From the NCBI GenBank assembly GCA_018402525.1, contig JAGYIR010000008.1, positions 48,501 to 112,500 of the forward strand: a stretch of DNA of 64,000 nucleotides, read 5' to 3'. The position numbers and the translations under genes are program-made. The DNA comes from Crocinitomicaceae bacterium. GTDB taxonomy: Bacteria; Bacteroidota; Bacteroidia; Flavobacteriales_D; Crocinitomicaceae. The notes under the pieces were generated by a model, which searched no databases, was not told the DNA's origin, and saw nothing but the letters and a program-made list of their open reading frames with translations. How positions within the stretch are numbered: position 1 is the stretch's first letter; each line of letters begins with the position of its first letter. Positions 44,996-54,773 of this stretch are shown one piece after another.

Positions 44996-45949
44996 CTAAA
45001 ATTGATATTTTTTTGTCGATTGTTCAGCAAGCGTTGTGCGGTATTCCTCAATAATTTCTTCCACAATCTCTTTTGCCGGCAGAATCTCGTGAATAAGCCC
45101 TGAAATTTGTCCAATTTCTAATTCTCCGTCCACCAAATCACCTTCGAACATGCCTTTTTTCGCTCTACCTCGACCTAAAAGTTCTTTTAATTCGTCAACG
45201 CTAGCACCACGTTCGTATGCCGCTTGGACTTTGTTGTAAAATTCGTTTTTGACCAATCGCACTGGCGTGACATCCTTCAACGTTAAAACCGTATCACCTT
45301 CCTTTGCATCGACAACAACCTTCTTGAAGTTTTGGTGTGCACTGGATTCAATCGAAGCCACGAATCGACTTCCGATTTGTACGCCGTCTGCACCTAAATT
45401 CATTGCAGCAAGCATTCCTCTTCCAGTTCCAATTCCACCAGCAGCAATGATTGGAATCGTTACTTTTTCTGCAACCATCGGAATCAAACAAAACGTTGTT
45501 GTCTCGTCTCGTCCGTTATGTCCGCCAGCCTCAAATCCTTCCACCACCACGGCGTCCACTCCTGCTTCTTGTGACTTCAATGCAAATTTCAGACTAGAAA
45601 CAACGTGAACGACTGTAATGCCATGCGATTTCAAATGCTGTGTCCAAGTCGTTGGATTTCCAGCGGAAGTAAAAACGATCGGTACTTTAAGTTTTATGAT
45701 TGTTGCAATATGTTTGTCAATATCAGGATAGAGCATCGGTAAATTCACCGCAAACGGTTTATCCGTCGCCTGCTGACATTTGGTGATTTGTTCTTCCAAA
45801 ACTTCAGGATACATAGAACCAGAACCAATAATTCCCAATCCACCTGCATTGGAAACAGCCGATGCAAGTTCCCATCCTGAGCACCAGATCATTCCTGCTT
45901 GAATCAGCGGGTAGTCAATATTAAAAAGCGTTGTAATTCGATTTTTCAT
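44996..45949 (-). CDS. Nitronate monooxygenase family protein (first copy)
   Basis: A 317-residue FMN-dependent TIM barrel. RITTLFNIDYPLIQAGMIWC, GGLGIIGSGSMYP, the loop VVEGFEAGGHNG with the catalytic-type His, PIIAAGGIGTGRGMLAAMNL and GADGVQIGSRFVAS are hallmark motifs. The family oxidises alkyl nitronates such as propionate-3-nitronate, giving protection against nitro toxins, though some members are enoyl reductase-like (FabK). It is separated from the M16 genes by a repeat element. A second homologue is at 60310. Confidence 0.85.
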   Translation of the reverse strand: MKNRITTLFNIDYPLIQAGMIWCSGWELASAVSNAGGLGIIGSGSMYPEVLEEQITKCQQATDKPFAVNLPMLYPDIDKHIATIIKLKVPIVFTSAGNPTTWTQHLKSHGITVVHVVSSLKFALKSQEAGVDAVVVEGFEAGGHNGRDETTTFCLIPMVAEKVTIPIIAAGGIGTGRGMLAAMNLGADGVQIGSRFVASIESSAHQNFKKVVVDAKEGDTVLTLKDVTPVRLVKNEFYNKVQAAYERGASVDELKELLGRGRAKKGMFEGDLVDGELEIGQISGLIHEILPAKEIVEEIIEEYRTTLAEQSTKKYQF

Positions 45950-46041
45950 AGGAGTTATATTGCCTCAAAATTAAGATTTTCAGCAAACTTATCGAGGGAT
46001 TTTGGCGTCTTCTATTAAAATCCTTAATTTAGGGTTCAACT

Positions 46042-49000
46042 ATGGGACATTTTATGCGTTTTCTGCTACTTTTCTTGGTTTTCACTTCCAGCTTAACGCT
46101 TCAAGCGCAAGAGATCGTACATAACCACTCCATCCATCATGCCTTCATTGAAAACAAAGGGCAGTGGGACGATCAGATTTTATTTCAATCGAAATTTCAA
46201 GGTGGAAATTTATGGGTGCAACAGAAGAAAATGGTGTTCCACTTGCAAGATTTTTCCGCAACGCATGCAGCACACGCCAATTTTGAAAAAATAGATGATA
46301 AAATAGTAAACCGTCAGACGGTAGTTCACCTGAATTTTGTGGGGGCGAATGAAGTCAATAAAATAGAGAAAGAAAGGGCTACACCGAATTACTACAATTA
46401 TTTCATTGGGAACGATAAGAGCAAGTGGGCATCTGAAGTGCGTGGATATGGAGAAGCAGTATTACGCGACTTGTACGATGGAATTGATCTAAAGTTGATT
46501 GAAGAACAGGAACAGCTGAAATATGAATTTCACGTGTCACCAGAGAAAGATCCAGCGCTTATTACGCTTGAGTATGTTGGACAAAAAGGCATATCAATTG
46601 ATAAGAATGGAAGTCTGGTTGTTTCGACAGAATTAGGCGAAATCATTGAGCAAAAACCGTATGCGTATCAAATCGTGAATGGAAAAATTGTGGAGGTAGA
46701 GTGCGCTTTTAAGCTGGAGAGAAACAGGGTTTCGTTTGATTTGGGGGAGTACAATCCATTTGTGACATTGGTAATAGATCCCGTCTTAATCTTTGCTACT
46801 TACGCTGGTTCGTTGACAGATAATTTTGGAATGACGGCGACGTACGGATATGATGGTTCTGCATATTCTGGAGGAATTGTTTTTGGGAATTCGTATCCAA
46901 CACCTGGGCCTGCTTGGAATACAACTACGAATATGACCAATGTTATGCCTACAGCAAATAATCCGGCGGGAACTTATGGTGTAACGGATGTGTTTATTTC
47001 GAAATATTCGAGTGATGGCACCCAAATGTTATGGACGTGTTTTCTCGGAGGTGGAGACGACAATCAAGGAACGGAATCGGTGCATAGTTTGATTTGTGAT
47101 ACTTTAGACAATGTGTACCTGTATGGAGCGACTTCGAGTAATGATTTTCCAATTCAGAATGGCTATAGTGCTGTGCATGCTGGTGGAATTGCCAATGTAA
47201 ATTTTACGAGTAATGGGGTACATCATTACACGAACGGCACAGATATTTTTGTTTCTAAATTGAGCGCGAATGGAATGAACTTGTTGGGCTCTACTTATAT
47301 TGGTGGATCTGGAAACGACGGTGTCAACTATAATATATCAAATCCGATTTTATTAGATTCGCTAACAACGAATTACGGCGACCCTTTCCGTGGTGAAATT
47401 ATGTTGGATGATGATTTTAATGTCATTGTAGCTTCAGCTACACGGTCCACTGATTTTCCTGTACTAAATGCATTTCAAGCAGCGAATGGTGGGGGACAAG
47501 ATGGTGTTTTGTTTAAGTTGTCCACGGATTTGTCAACATTACTTTGGTCAAGTTATTACGGTGGATCAGAAAATGATGCGTGTTATTCGGTGAAAGTCGA
47601 CACTACTGGGAATGTGATTTTTGCAGGAGGAACGGCTTCAAGTGATTTGCCTGGTATGGGAACTGGTTGGCAGACGGCATACAACGGAGGGAAAACGGAT
47701 GGATTTGTAGCAAAGACAAGTGCGAATGGTGGTGTATTGTTAGCAGGTTCATACATTGGAACACCGAATTATGATCAGGTTTTCTTTATTGAAATAGATC
47801 GATTGAACCAGGTTTATTTGCTAGGACAATCAATGAATGGAAGTTTTCCAGTTATCAATTCGACATTTGTCAATCCTGGAAGTAGTCAATTCGTGATACG
47901 CTTAGATGAAGACTTAACCGTTGCGCTAAATTCTACTGTTTTTGGAAGTGGCAACAATGCATTGGATATTTCTCCAGCGGCATTTTTAGTCGATATCTGC
48001 GGAAACATTTACATTTCTGGTTGGGGAAGGAACCTGTCTTCAGGAGCGCCTGCATCTGGAATGCCAATATCCAGCGATGCGTATCAACCAAATTCAACCA
48101 ATGTTGACTTTTATTTGTTGGTGATTGAACGTGATTTTGGTGGACTTTTGTATGGAACATATATCGGCGGAAGTTCTGCCGGAGAACACGTTGATGGTGG
48201 AACATCGAGATTCGATGCGAACGGCGTGGTTTACCAATCCGTATGTGGAGGATGTGGAGGATTTAGTGATTTTGTGACATCACCTGGTGCTTGGTCAGAC
48301 GAAAATCTGAGTGACAATTGTAATAATCTTATTTTTAAATTCGATTTTGAATTGATTCCCAATGCTGAATTTACCATCGACCAGAACATTGGTTGTGCAC
48401 CATTTACAGTAACATTTGATAATTTTTCTTCTGCTTCGGACTCCTACACCTGGGATTTTGGCAATGGAGATACTACTTCAATTATTTTTGAGCCAGTTGT
48501 CACTTTTGAGACTCCTGGAGTTTACGAGGTTTTTCTTTATGTAACAGACAGTATTTGTCTAATTACAGATACAGCTCAGTTAACCATAACAGTGTACGAT
48601 TCATTGAGTTTAAGTACCATTGTTGACCAAGAGTTGTGCAATCCAACCCCCATTGATTTTATTGCCTACACCAACGGAATCGGAGATGAATTTATTTGGT
48701 CGGAAGACATAAATTTTAGTGATACACTGAACACAGATCTAGCGGATTCCATATTTACCTACACACCCACAGAACCTGGAATGTATTACGTTCAGGTGAG
48801 TAATGCAGGTTGTTCGCTCATTGATAGTGTGTATGTCGACTTTATTGGATCTAATCTTACGCTCTCCGCCAATGATTCAATCTGTGTGGGTGAAAGCACC
48901 ATTATTACTGCTACGAATTCGAATCCTTCGTTGACATTTACCTATGTATGGGAACCTGATTCCATCATCGTCAATCCTTCTGTAACGAATACAGTTGAGG

Positions 49001-49614
49001 TGAATCCAATAGTTTCGCAATATGTACATGTTACTGCGACATCTTCCAACGGCTGCGTTGTTTCGGATTCTATTCAAATTCATGTCGGGGATGTGCCCGA
49101 TCCTTTGGTGAATGCTACGGCGTCTGAATATGAAGTCGCAGAAGGAGCTGAAGTTACACTGACCGCTTCGCCATCGGGATACAGCTATTTGTGGTTGCCA
49201 ATGGATGGACTTTCGCATCCAACGAGTGAGGTAACTCAGGCAATTGTAGATGAATCAACGACGTATACAGTGTTCATTACGGATGGAATTTGTACGAAAT
49301 CAACTTCTGTATTTGTAAAAACGTATGCCTATATCTGCGGAGAACCGTATGTATTTGTTCCTAATGCATTCTCACCAAATGGCGATGGTGAAAACGATGT
49401 CCTTTATGTGGAAGGACCGTTTGAAGAAATGATTTTTAGGATTTATGATCGCTGGGGAGAGATGGTTTTTGAGTCTTTTGAACGAATCGTAGGTTGGGAT
49501 GGTACGTTTAAAGGAAGACCGTGTGATCCTGATGTCTACGATTATTACTTGGATGTAAAATGCATCAACGATCAAGAGACCATTGTAAAAGGGAATATTA
49601 CCTTGTTAAAATAA
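46042..49614 (+). CDS. Large T9SS type-B cargo protein with propeller-like repeats and PKD domain
   Basis: A 1190-residue exported protein; the signal peptide is from ATG 46042 or 46054. The N-terminal region (IENKGQWDDQILFQSKFQGG, NYYNYFIGNDKSKWASEV) is the DUF7948-like domain common in this phylum. SBBP-type beta-propeller repeats follow (about 255-760, with YIGGSGNDG, YYGGSENDAC, YIGGSSAGEH). A PKD domain lies at about 775-850 (YTWDFGNGDTTS) and Ig-like domains follow. The type-B sorting domain is C-terminal (about 1105-1190: FVPNAFSPNGDGENDVLYVE, IYDRWGEMVF, VGWDGTFKG). It is exported by the T9SS; probable surface role. Confidence 0.88.
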   Translation: MGHFMRFLLLFLVFTSSLTLQAQEIVHNHSIHHAFIENKGQWDDQILFQSKFQGGNLWVQQKKMVFHLQDFSATHAAHANFEKIDDKIVNRQTVVHLNFVGANEVNKIEKERATPNYYNYFIGNDKSKWASEVRGYGEAVLRDLYDGIDLKLIEEQEQLKYEFHVSPEKDPALITLEYVGQKGISIDKNGSLVVSTELGEIIEQKPYAYQIVNGKIVEVECAFKLERNRVSFDLGEYNPFVTLVIDPVLIFATYAGSLTDNFGMTATYGYDGSAYSGGIVFGNSYPTPGPAWNTTTNMTNVMPTANNPAGTYGVTDVFISKYSSDGTQMLWTCFLGGGDDNQGTESVHSLICDTLDNVYLYGATSSNDFPIQNGYSAVHAGGIANVNFTSNGVHHYTNGTDIFVSKLSANGMNLLGSTYIGGSGNDGVNYNISNPILLDSLTTNYGDPFRGEIMLDDDFNVIVASATRSTDFPVLNAFQAANGGGQDGVLFKLSTDLSTLLWSSYYGGSENDACYSVKVDTTGNVIFAGGTASSDLPGMGTGWQTAYNGGKTDGFVAKTSANGGVLLAGSYIGTPNYDQVFFIEIDRLNQVYLLGQSMNGSFPVINSTFVNPGSSQFVIRLDEDLTVALNSTVFGSGNNALDISPAAFLVDICGNIYISGWGRNLSSGAPASGMPISSDAYQPNSTNVDFYLLVIERDFGGLLYGTYIGGSSAGEHVDGGTSRFDANGVVYQSVCGGCGGFSDFVTSPGAWSDENLSDNCNNLIFKFDFELIPNAEFTIDQNIGCAPFTVTFDNFSSASDSYTWDFGNGDTTSIIFEPVVTFETPGVYEVFLYVTDSICLITDTAQLTITVYDSLSLSTIVDQELCNPTPIDFIAYTNGIGDEFIWSEDINFSDTLNTDLADSIFTYTPTEPGMYYVQVSNAGCSLIDSVYVDFIGSNLTLSANDSICVGESTIITATNSNPSLTFTYVWEPDSIIVNPSVTNTVEVNPIVSQYVHVTATSSNGCVVSDSIQIHVGDVPDPLVNATASEYEVAEGAEVTLTASPSGYSYLWLPMDGLSHPTSEVTQAIVDESTTYTVFITDGICTKSTSVFVKTYAYICGEPYVFVPNAFSPNGDGENDVLYVEGPFEEMIFRIYDRWGEMVFESFERIVGWDGTFKGRPCDPDVYDYYLDVKCINDQETIVKGNITLLK

Positions 49615-49659
49615 ATCCTTTCATTACTTTTACTTCTGTAAAATTGTAAGGAAGAACGA

Positions 49660-50733
49660 ATGAAGATAACAGCAGCCTCTCAAAAATTTCTAGAAGAATA
49701 TTTAAACAATCCATCTCCAACTGGATTTGAATCGCAGGGACAACAATTGTGGTTGGACTACATAAAACCAAATGTTGATACCTATTTCACGGATAATTAT
49801 GGAACAGCAGTAGGGGTGATAAATCCTGATGCCAAGTACAAGGTGGTCATTGAAGCGCATGCGGATGAAATTTCATGGTTTGTGCATTATATCACGAAAG
49901 AAGGGTTTGTTTACCTGAGAAGAAATGGTGGTTCGGATCACATGATTGCGCCTTCTAAGCGTGTTAACATTCATACAGATAAAGGAATTGTACGTGCTGT
50001 TTTCGGATGGCCAGCAATTCACACACGTCACACAAAAGACGATGCTCCAAGCATGAAAAATATCTTTTTGGATTGTGGTTGCAAAACGAAGGAAGAAGTC
50101 GAGAAATTAGGTGTGCATGTAGGTTGCGTTGCGACTTTTGAAGATGAATTCATGGTGTTGAACAAAAACAAGTACGTTGGTCGTGCGTTGGACAATCGCA
50201 TTGGTGGATTTATGATAGCTGAGGTGGCGCGCATGTTGAAAAAGGAAAAGAAAAAACTTCCATTTGGCTTGTACATTGTCAACTCAGTGCAAGAAGAAAT
50301 TGGATTGAGAGGAGCAGAAATGATCGCCCACAAGATCAAACCAGACGTTGCGATTATTACAGATGTTTGTCACGACACCCAAACACCGATGATCGATAAA
50401 ATTGAAAACGGCGATTTGAGTTCAGGTGCTGGTCCCGTGTTGACGTATGGTCCAGCTGTTCATAACAACTTGTTGAAACTCATTATTCAAACGGCGGAGA
50501 AAAACAAAATTCCTTTCCAACGTGCAGCAGCGTCAAGGTCGACAGGAACTGATACAGATGCCTTTGCCTATTCCAATGAAGGAGTACCGAGTGCGTTGAT
50601 TTCACTTCCATTGCGTTACATGCACACGACGGTGGAGATGTGTTGTAAGGAAGATGTTGAAAATGCCATTCAGTTGATTTATGAATCGGTGTTAAGTCTG
50701 AAAAACGGACAAGACTTCAGGTATTTGAAATAG
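49660..50733 (+). CDS. M42-family aminopeptidase (glutamyl aminopeptidase-like)
   Basis: A 357-residue dinuclear zinc peptidase. Metal and catalytic residues appear in VIEAHADEISWFVHYI (His-x-Asp), FLDCGC, VGRALDNRIGGFM (Asp), SVQEEIGLRGAEM (Glu-Glu) and ITDVCHD; the C-terminal RYMHTTVEMCCKEDVENAI carries the last His. The family forms large tetrahedral aminopeptidase complexes in the cytoplasm that trim peptides. It stands alone between a T9SS cargo gene and a small membrane protein gene. Confidence 0.93.
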   Translation: MKITAASQKFLEEYLNNPSPTGFESQGQQLWLDYIKPNVDTYFTDNYGTAVGVINPDAKYKVVIEAHADEISWFVHYITKEGFVYLRRNGGSDHMIAPSKRVNIHTDKGIVRAVFGWPAIHTRHTKDDAPSMKNIFLDCGCKTKEEVEKLGVHVGCVATFEDEFMVLNKNKYVGRALDNRIGGFMIAEVARMLKKEKKKLPFGLYIVNSVQEEIGLRGAEMIAHKIKPDVAIITDVCHDTQTPMIDKIENGDLSSGAGPVLTYGPAVHNNLLKLIIQTAEKNKIPFQRAAASRSTGTDTDAFAYSNEGVPSALISLPLRYMHTTVEMCCKEDVENAIQLIYESVLSLKNGQDFRYLK

Positions 50734-50771
50734 GGAGCTTGCAACCAATTAAAAAAAGATAATTTTGCCAC

Positions 50772-51335
50772 ATGAAATGGATTGGTGAACGCGTAAGTTT
50801 TGTAGAGGATAAAAATAAATTAACCATAGTGATTTATCCAGAAAACATTACTTGGATAAAAGCAGCGATGGGTGCATGGGTTTCCATGTGGTACACCATC
50901 GGAGCAATTGTAATTTGGGCGTTGTTCACCTTGGCACTGACTGAGCAAGAACAAATCATCATTTACATTTTCTTGGCGTTTTGGTTGTATTACGCGGTAA
51001 AAGTCGCACGGTCATTTTTCTGGTTTCTCTGGGGAAGAGAATTAATAAAACTAGACGAAACGGCACTTTCCTACAAGCGTTCAATAAAATCATACGGAAA
51101 GGCGAATGTGTATTACTACGAGAACATTGCAAAAATGGAAGTCCACCAACCCAAAGAACGCTCGTTACAATCAGCTTGGGAACAATCACCATGGGTAAAG
51201 GGCGGCGAGCGTATTGATTTCCTTTATTTTGGAAAGACTGTCAGGTTTGGACGAAAACTAAATCAAAAGGATACCGAATTGTTGTTTAAGCTGATCACCA
51301 AACGCATTGATGAGCGATTGAGGAAGCTGAAGTAA
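50772..51335 (+). CDS. Conserved hypothetical membrane protein (two helices, PH-like tail)
   Basis: A 187-residue protein with two hydrophobic hairpin helices (about 30-60 and 62-90) between cytoplasmic segments. The C-terminal half (RELIKLDETALSYKRSIKSY, IDFLYFGKTVRFGRKL) looks like a bacterial PH-type beta-rich domain. I do not recognise a named family. It starts 38 bases after the aminopeptidase and could be in its operon. Function unknown. Confidence 0.6.
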   Translation: MKWIGERVSFVEDKNKLTIVIYPENITWIKAAMGAWVSMWYTIGAIVIWALFTLALTEQEQIIIYIFLAFWLYYAVKVARSFFWFLWGRELIKLDETALSYKRSIKSYGKANVYYYENIAKMEVHQPKERSLQSAWEQSPWVKGGERIDFLYFGKTVRFGRKLNQKDTELLFKLITKRIDERLRKLK

Positions 51336-51526
51336 AACATCCAATCCAACTCTTTACGGAAACCATTAGTCGAAACGAGTTATCTGACTTTTGTTTATCT
51401 CCGCCAAAAAAACTCATATCTGTAAATACTGTAAGTCTTGCTATTAATTGTGTAAGAGCCAATTGAATATTCTGAGCAAACTTTGCAATGCAGCAAAAAT
51501 TCATTTGCTGTATAATTCAAATCATC

Positions 51527-51964
51527 ATGAAAAAATCAATGAAAGTATTAGCTGTTTCTTTCCTATTCTTGGGGTCAGCACTAACAAGCTGTTCAACTCC
51601 AGAAGAAAAAATTGAAGATGCACGGAATAATGTAGACGAAGCGAATAGGGAGTTAGACGACAGCAAGGAGCACCTTTGGGAGGTAGAAAACTACAAAGCG
51701 CAGCATCAAGCACAAATCGAAGAAAATGAAAGAAGCATAGCTGAATTTAATGCCAGAATCGATAGTCAAAAAAAGGAAGCCAGAGCGGATTACAAAAAGA
51801 AAATTGCTGAATTGGATGCTAAAAATACAGATATGAAAAAGAGAATGGATGATTTTAATTCGGATAATAAAGCGGGTTGGGAAAGATTCAAAGAAGAATT
51901 CAATCATGACATGGAAGCATTAGGCGATGCGTTTCGCGATTTGGGTGAAGACAACAAAAAATAG
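51527..51964 (+). CDS. Coiled-coil lipoprotein
   Basis: A 145-residue protein from ATG 51527; the frame is open from 51488 but the longer start spoils the signal. Residues 1-22 form a lipoprotein signal with lipobox ALTSC (Cys acylation). The mature part is highly charged, almost all helical and coiled-coil-like (NVDEANRELDDSKEHLWEVE, EIENERSI-type heptads). Such small lipoproteins often line the outer membrane or act in envelope stress. It is followed within six bases by a tiny membrane protein. Confidence 0.75.
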   Translation: MKKSMKVLAVSFLFLGSALTSCSTPEEKIEDARNNVDEANRELDDSKEHLWEVENYKAQHQAQIEENERSIAEFNARIDSQKKEARADYKKKIAELDAKNTDMKKRMDDFNSDNKAGWERFKEEFNHDMEALGDAFRDLGEDNKK

Positions 51965-51969
51965 TCCAA

Positions 51970-52140
51970 ATGAGAGAATCCACACGTTTTGGCAACCTGT
52001 TGTTTTATGTAGCATTAATTTTGATTATTGCTTGGGCAATTGGGTTTATCGGTTACACTGCAGGAGGTATTGTTCATGTACTTTTGATGATTGCAGTGAT
52101 TGCATTGGTGATAAGGATCATCCGAGGAAGATCTGTTTAA
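51970..52140 (+). CDS. Small lmo0937-family membrane protein
   Basis: A 56-residue product starting six bases after the coiled-coil lipoprotein. It begins MRESTRFGNLLFYVALILII and continues WAIGFIGYTAGGIVHVLLMI to a basic end, RIIRGRSV. Two short membrane helices around a Gly-rich turn match the lmo0937/DUF5670-type family of tiny membrane proteins, often found near stress or envelope genes. Function unknown. Confidence 0.7.
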   Translation: MRESTRFGNLLFYVALILIIAWAIGFIGYTAGGIVHVLLMIAVIALVIRIIRGRSV

Positions 52141-52278
52141 GAAGCCAGTCCAATTGAACGACAATTTTTGTTCGAATTTGGATACCTTGAGGAACTTTTC
52201 GGCTTTATGTAACATATGTCACATTGTAGCTCGAACTTATTTGCAAACTTTCACAATATAAATTGTAAAGAAAACTAT

Positions 52279-52482
52279 ATGAAAAAGAACATGGGAGCAG
52301 CAGATAGGATTATCCGAATCTTTATTGCTGGCATAATAGCAACATTGTATTTCACTAAAATTATTCCCGGAACTTTGGGGATTGTGTTGCTTACACTTTC
52401 AGTAATATTTGTTTTAACCAGTTTAATTAGTTTTTGCCCGTTGTACACGTTACTTGGAATTAAGACGTGTAAAACGAAATAA
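52279..52482 (+). CDS. DUF2892/YgaP-like inner-membrane protein
   Basis: A 67-residue protein from ATG 52279; the frame opens at 52216 but the longer N-terminus is not hydrophobic and does not fit the family. KKNMGAADRIIRIFIAGIIA followed by a second helix and the Cys pair SFCPLYTLLGIKTCKTK is the DUF2892 pattern, also seen as the membrane part of rhodanese YgaP. It is thought to be a small inner-membrane protein; no rhodanese domain is attached here. A bidirectional terminator follows. Confidence 0.75.
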   Translation: MKKNMGAADRIIRIFIAGIIATLYFTKIIPGTLGIVLLTLSVIFVLTSLISFCPLYTLLGIKTCKTK

Positions 52483-52510
52483 TATAATAAGTTAGTTTAG
52501 GTTTGAAATG

Positions 52511-52542
52511 AAGAAGCGGCTTTTGGTCGCTTCTTTGTTTTT
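52511..52542. terminator. Terminator between convergent genes
   Basis: AAGAAGCG (52511-52518) pairs with CGCTTCTT (52528-52535) around a nine-base loop, followed by TGTTTTT. It can serve the DUF2892 gene on the plus strand. Confidence 0.7.
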
Positions 52543-52573
52543 ACAATTAACGACATAAAGTCAATACTGGATG

Positions 52574-54190
52574 TTATTGTTTTATAAACTTCTTTTGATC
52601 AGTGAGTATACCGTCGTTTAATTGAATCGTGTACATGCCACTTGATAGATGTGCAACATTCAGTTTTAATTCTTGTGTTCCAATTGTTTGTACGAAATGC
52701 TTTTGCTCCATTACCAGACTTCCACTGGTATCATAAATTAGAATCGATAAATCTTTATTGGATGCTCCAAAAAAGGTCAAATTTAGGTTTCGTTTAATAG
52801 GGTTCGGAAATACATTTAGGTTCAATACATTTTTTCCAACCAACGGAACTTCTTCGTGAATTCCAATGATCGATTTATTTATAAAAACCTTGAAAATAAC
52901 GTTGCTGGCAAAACTTTGTGTACCATCGTTAATAAAGAAAATATTTGGAGCTGTGCTTTCAATTCCACCGTAAATGTACCCAACGAGTGTTTTTGAATTG
53001 GGAACCGAATTTAAATCAAGTATATGATTTTCATAATAATACGACGCTATCGGAATAAATTCTGCACCCGAACCTAGAAGAGCTGGCATTTCAATATATC
53101 CTAAATCAACTTCCTGCATATTTCCATTTGCATCCCTTGTTATTCTACTGATAGTTTTCACAAATGGAACTTCAATATCTTCCACTAAATTTCCCTGATT
53201 ATCTATGGTGAATTGACTCATACCACCAAAAAACAGATTGTGCATTACGTTTGCAGTCGTGTCGTAGATAGGTAGTTTTGCACTATGGTATTGGCTCAAA
53301 TATTGATTAAAACTGTTGTTTGTCGCATAAGAATTTGGAGAGGTAATATCAACAGAATTTAAATAGGGCATATCGTTGTAATTAAAGACCCCTGAAAATG
53401 CAGTAAATCCTTGTTCACCATTCGGGAATATTTGTGGGCACATATTGTAATCCCTTCGGTGAAGGTTGACAGTATCGTGAACAAATTGATAATTATCGAT
53501 CGTCATATTTGTTCCGTCGTCGGTAATGTTAAATGTTCGAATATCATTGGTATATACTTGAACGAAACCCGGGCCGTTATTTGGTCCCATTGGATTATAT
53601 CTCCCGTCAAATAATTGCCCACCTACCAGATAGAAGGTGTCGTTTAAGATTTCTAATTGTCCACCAGTGACTTTCATATTAATGTCATTGATCTGACGAA
53701 AATGAGGGTTAACAGGATCTCCATTGATAACGGCGTTTGCTAAATCGTCAAGTGAAATTGCCGTTAGGTTCGGATAGGTTATGTGATCATCTATAGTAGC
53801 GCTATATCCATACCCTCCTATGATATACAAGGTGTTATTACGTTGAGCAAAATTTTGGTTGGTCGATTTTAATTGCTCGAACAGCGCAACAGGGAGTCCA
53901 CTTAAATCAGCTGACCAAACCTGTTCTGTGACTGGGTCAATAACGAAGGCAAAACGATTATTGTCTGCGTCTAAAAAGGCTGCAAACGGTTGGCGACGAT
54001 GAAGCCCGTCAATTCTCCCTCCAATAATTACCCACTTATGATCGGATGTTAAACCCCAAGAGTAGGAATGGATGCCTGGAGCATTGGTAATCGTAAAAGG
54101 TTCGATTTCGATGATAAATTCTTCCGGTGCTTGCGCAGATGCCAACGAAGTGAATAGGATGGAGATATAGATTAACCGTTTCATTTTCAA
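52574..54190 (-). CDS. T9SS type-A cargo protein with kelch-like N-terminal region
   Basis: A 538-residue exported protein with a signal peptide (about 1-19). The body (about 25-430) has repeated strand patterns with GG doublets (WVIIGGRIDG, TLYIIGGYGYSA, TFYLVGGQLFDG, NLFFGGMSQF) suggesting a kelch-like beta-propeller. The C-terminal type-A sorting domain (about 455-538) reads LNVFPNPIKRNLNLTFFG, ILIYDTSGSLV and LSSGMYTIQLN. The T9SS moves such proteins across the outer membrane and attaches them through the C-terminal domain. No enzyme activity is evident. Confidence 0.82.
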   Translation of the reverse strand: MKMKRLIYISILFTSLASAQAPEEFIIEIEPFTITNAPGIHSYSWGLTSDHKWVIIGGRIDGLHRRQPFAAFLDADNNRFAFVIDPVTEQVWSADLSGLPVALFEQLKSTNQNFAQRNNTLYIIGGYGYSATIDDHITYPNLTAISLDDLANAVINGDPVNPHFRQINDINMKVTGGQLEILNDTFYLVGGQLFDGRYNPMGPNNGPGFVQVYTNDIRTFNITDDGTNMTIDNYQFVHDTVNLHRRDYNMCPQIFPNGEQGFTAFSGVFNYNDMPYLNSVDITSPNSYATNNSFNQYLSQYHSAKLPIYDTTANVMHNLFFGGMSQFTIDNQGNLVEDIEVPFVKTISRITRDANGNMQEVDLGYIEMPALLGSGAEFIPIASYYYENHILDLNSVPNSKTLVGYIYGGIESTAPNIFFINDGTQSFASNVIFKVFINKSIIGIHEEVPLVGKNVLNLNVFPNPIKRNLNLTFFGASNKDLSILIYDTSGSLVMEQKHFVQTIGTQELKLNVAHLSSGMYTIQLNDGILTDQKKFIKQ

Positions 54191-54338
54191 TTATTTTAAA
54201 TTCTGTTCGATTCTTTTAATGATGAAAACTAAGAACTTAAAGCGGATTGAAATGCAACTAAGGTTACAGTGCAGAATGGATATAAATAAATGTGTTCGAC
54301 CTATTGCTGGATAGAAATTGACTTTGTTCTAGTTAAGT

Positions 54339-54773
54339 TCAATACTCTTTCTCCATCAAATAATGCTGCAAGACATCAAACAACTTGTAGCTTTTTTCTA
54401 TTTCGGTGTATCCTAAACGCAAATAGAATTGAAGTGCGTAATCGCGGGCATGAAGGATCATTTTTTTATCACCACGGGCAAGGGATTTTGCTTCCACGGC
54501 GTCCATGATTAATTTTCCAAATCCTTTGCCCTGAACAACTGGATCCACTGCGACAAATCGAGTTTGTGCTGTTGTTTCATCTACTTTGTCGAGTCGTGCA
54601 ATGGCGCGAAGCATACCATCTTCGTAGAGAGCAAAGTGAATTCCTGTTAAATCGCCATCGTTGCGTTCACTGCCAATAGGTTGATTCAACGGTTTACGTA
54701 ACACATCGTAACGCATCGCATAATAGTGTTCCCACTCTTTTGGGGTGATTGGCGTTCTTATTTCGATTTTCAT
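54339..54773 (-). CDS. GNAT-family N-acetyltransferase
   Basis: A 144-residue GNAT protein. RFVAVDPVVQGKGFGKLIMD is the acetyl-CoA motif (QGKGFGK), followed by KMILHARDYALQFYLRLGYT. This group includes ElaA-like proteins. The acceptor is unknown. Its start overlaps the CaiB-like gene stop by four bases, so it shares that transcript. Confidence 0.85.
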   Translation of the reverse strand: MKIEIRTPITPKEWEHYYAMRYDVLRKPLNQPIGSERNDGDLTGIHFALYEDGMLRAIARLDKVDETTAQTRFVAVDPVVQGKGFGKLIMDAVEAKSLARGDKKMILHARDYALQFYLRLGYTEIEKSYKLFDVLQHYLMEKEY

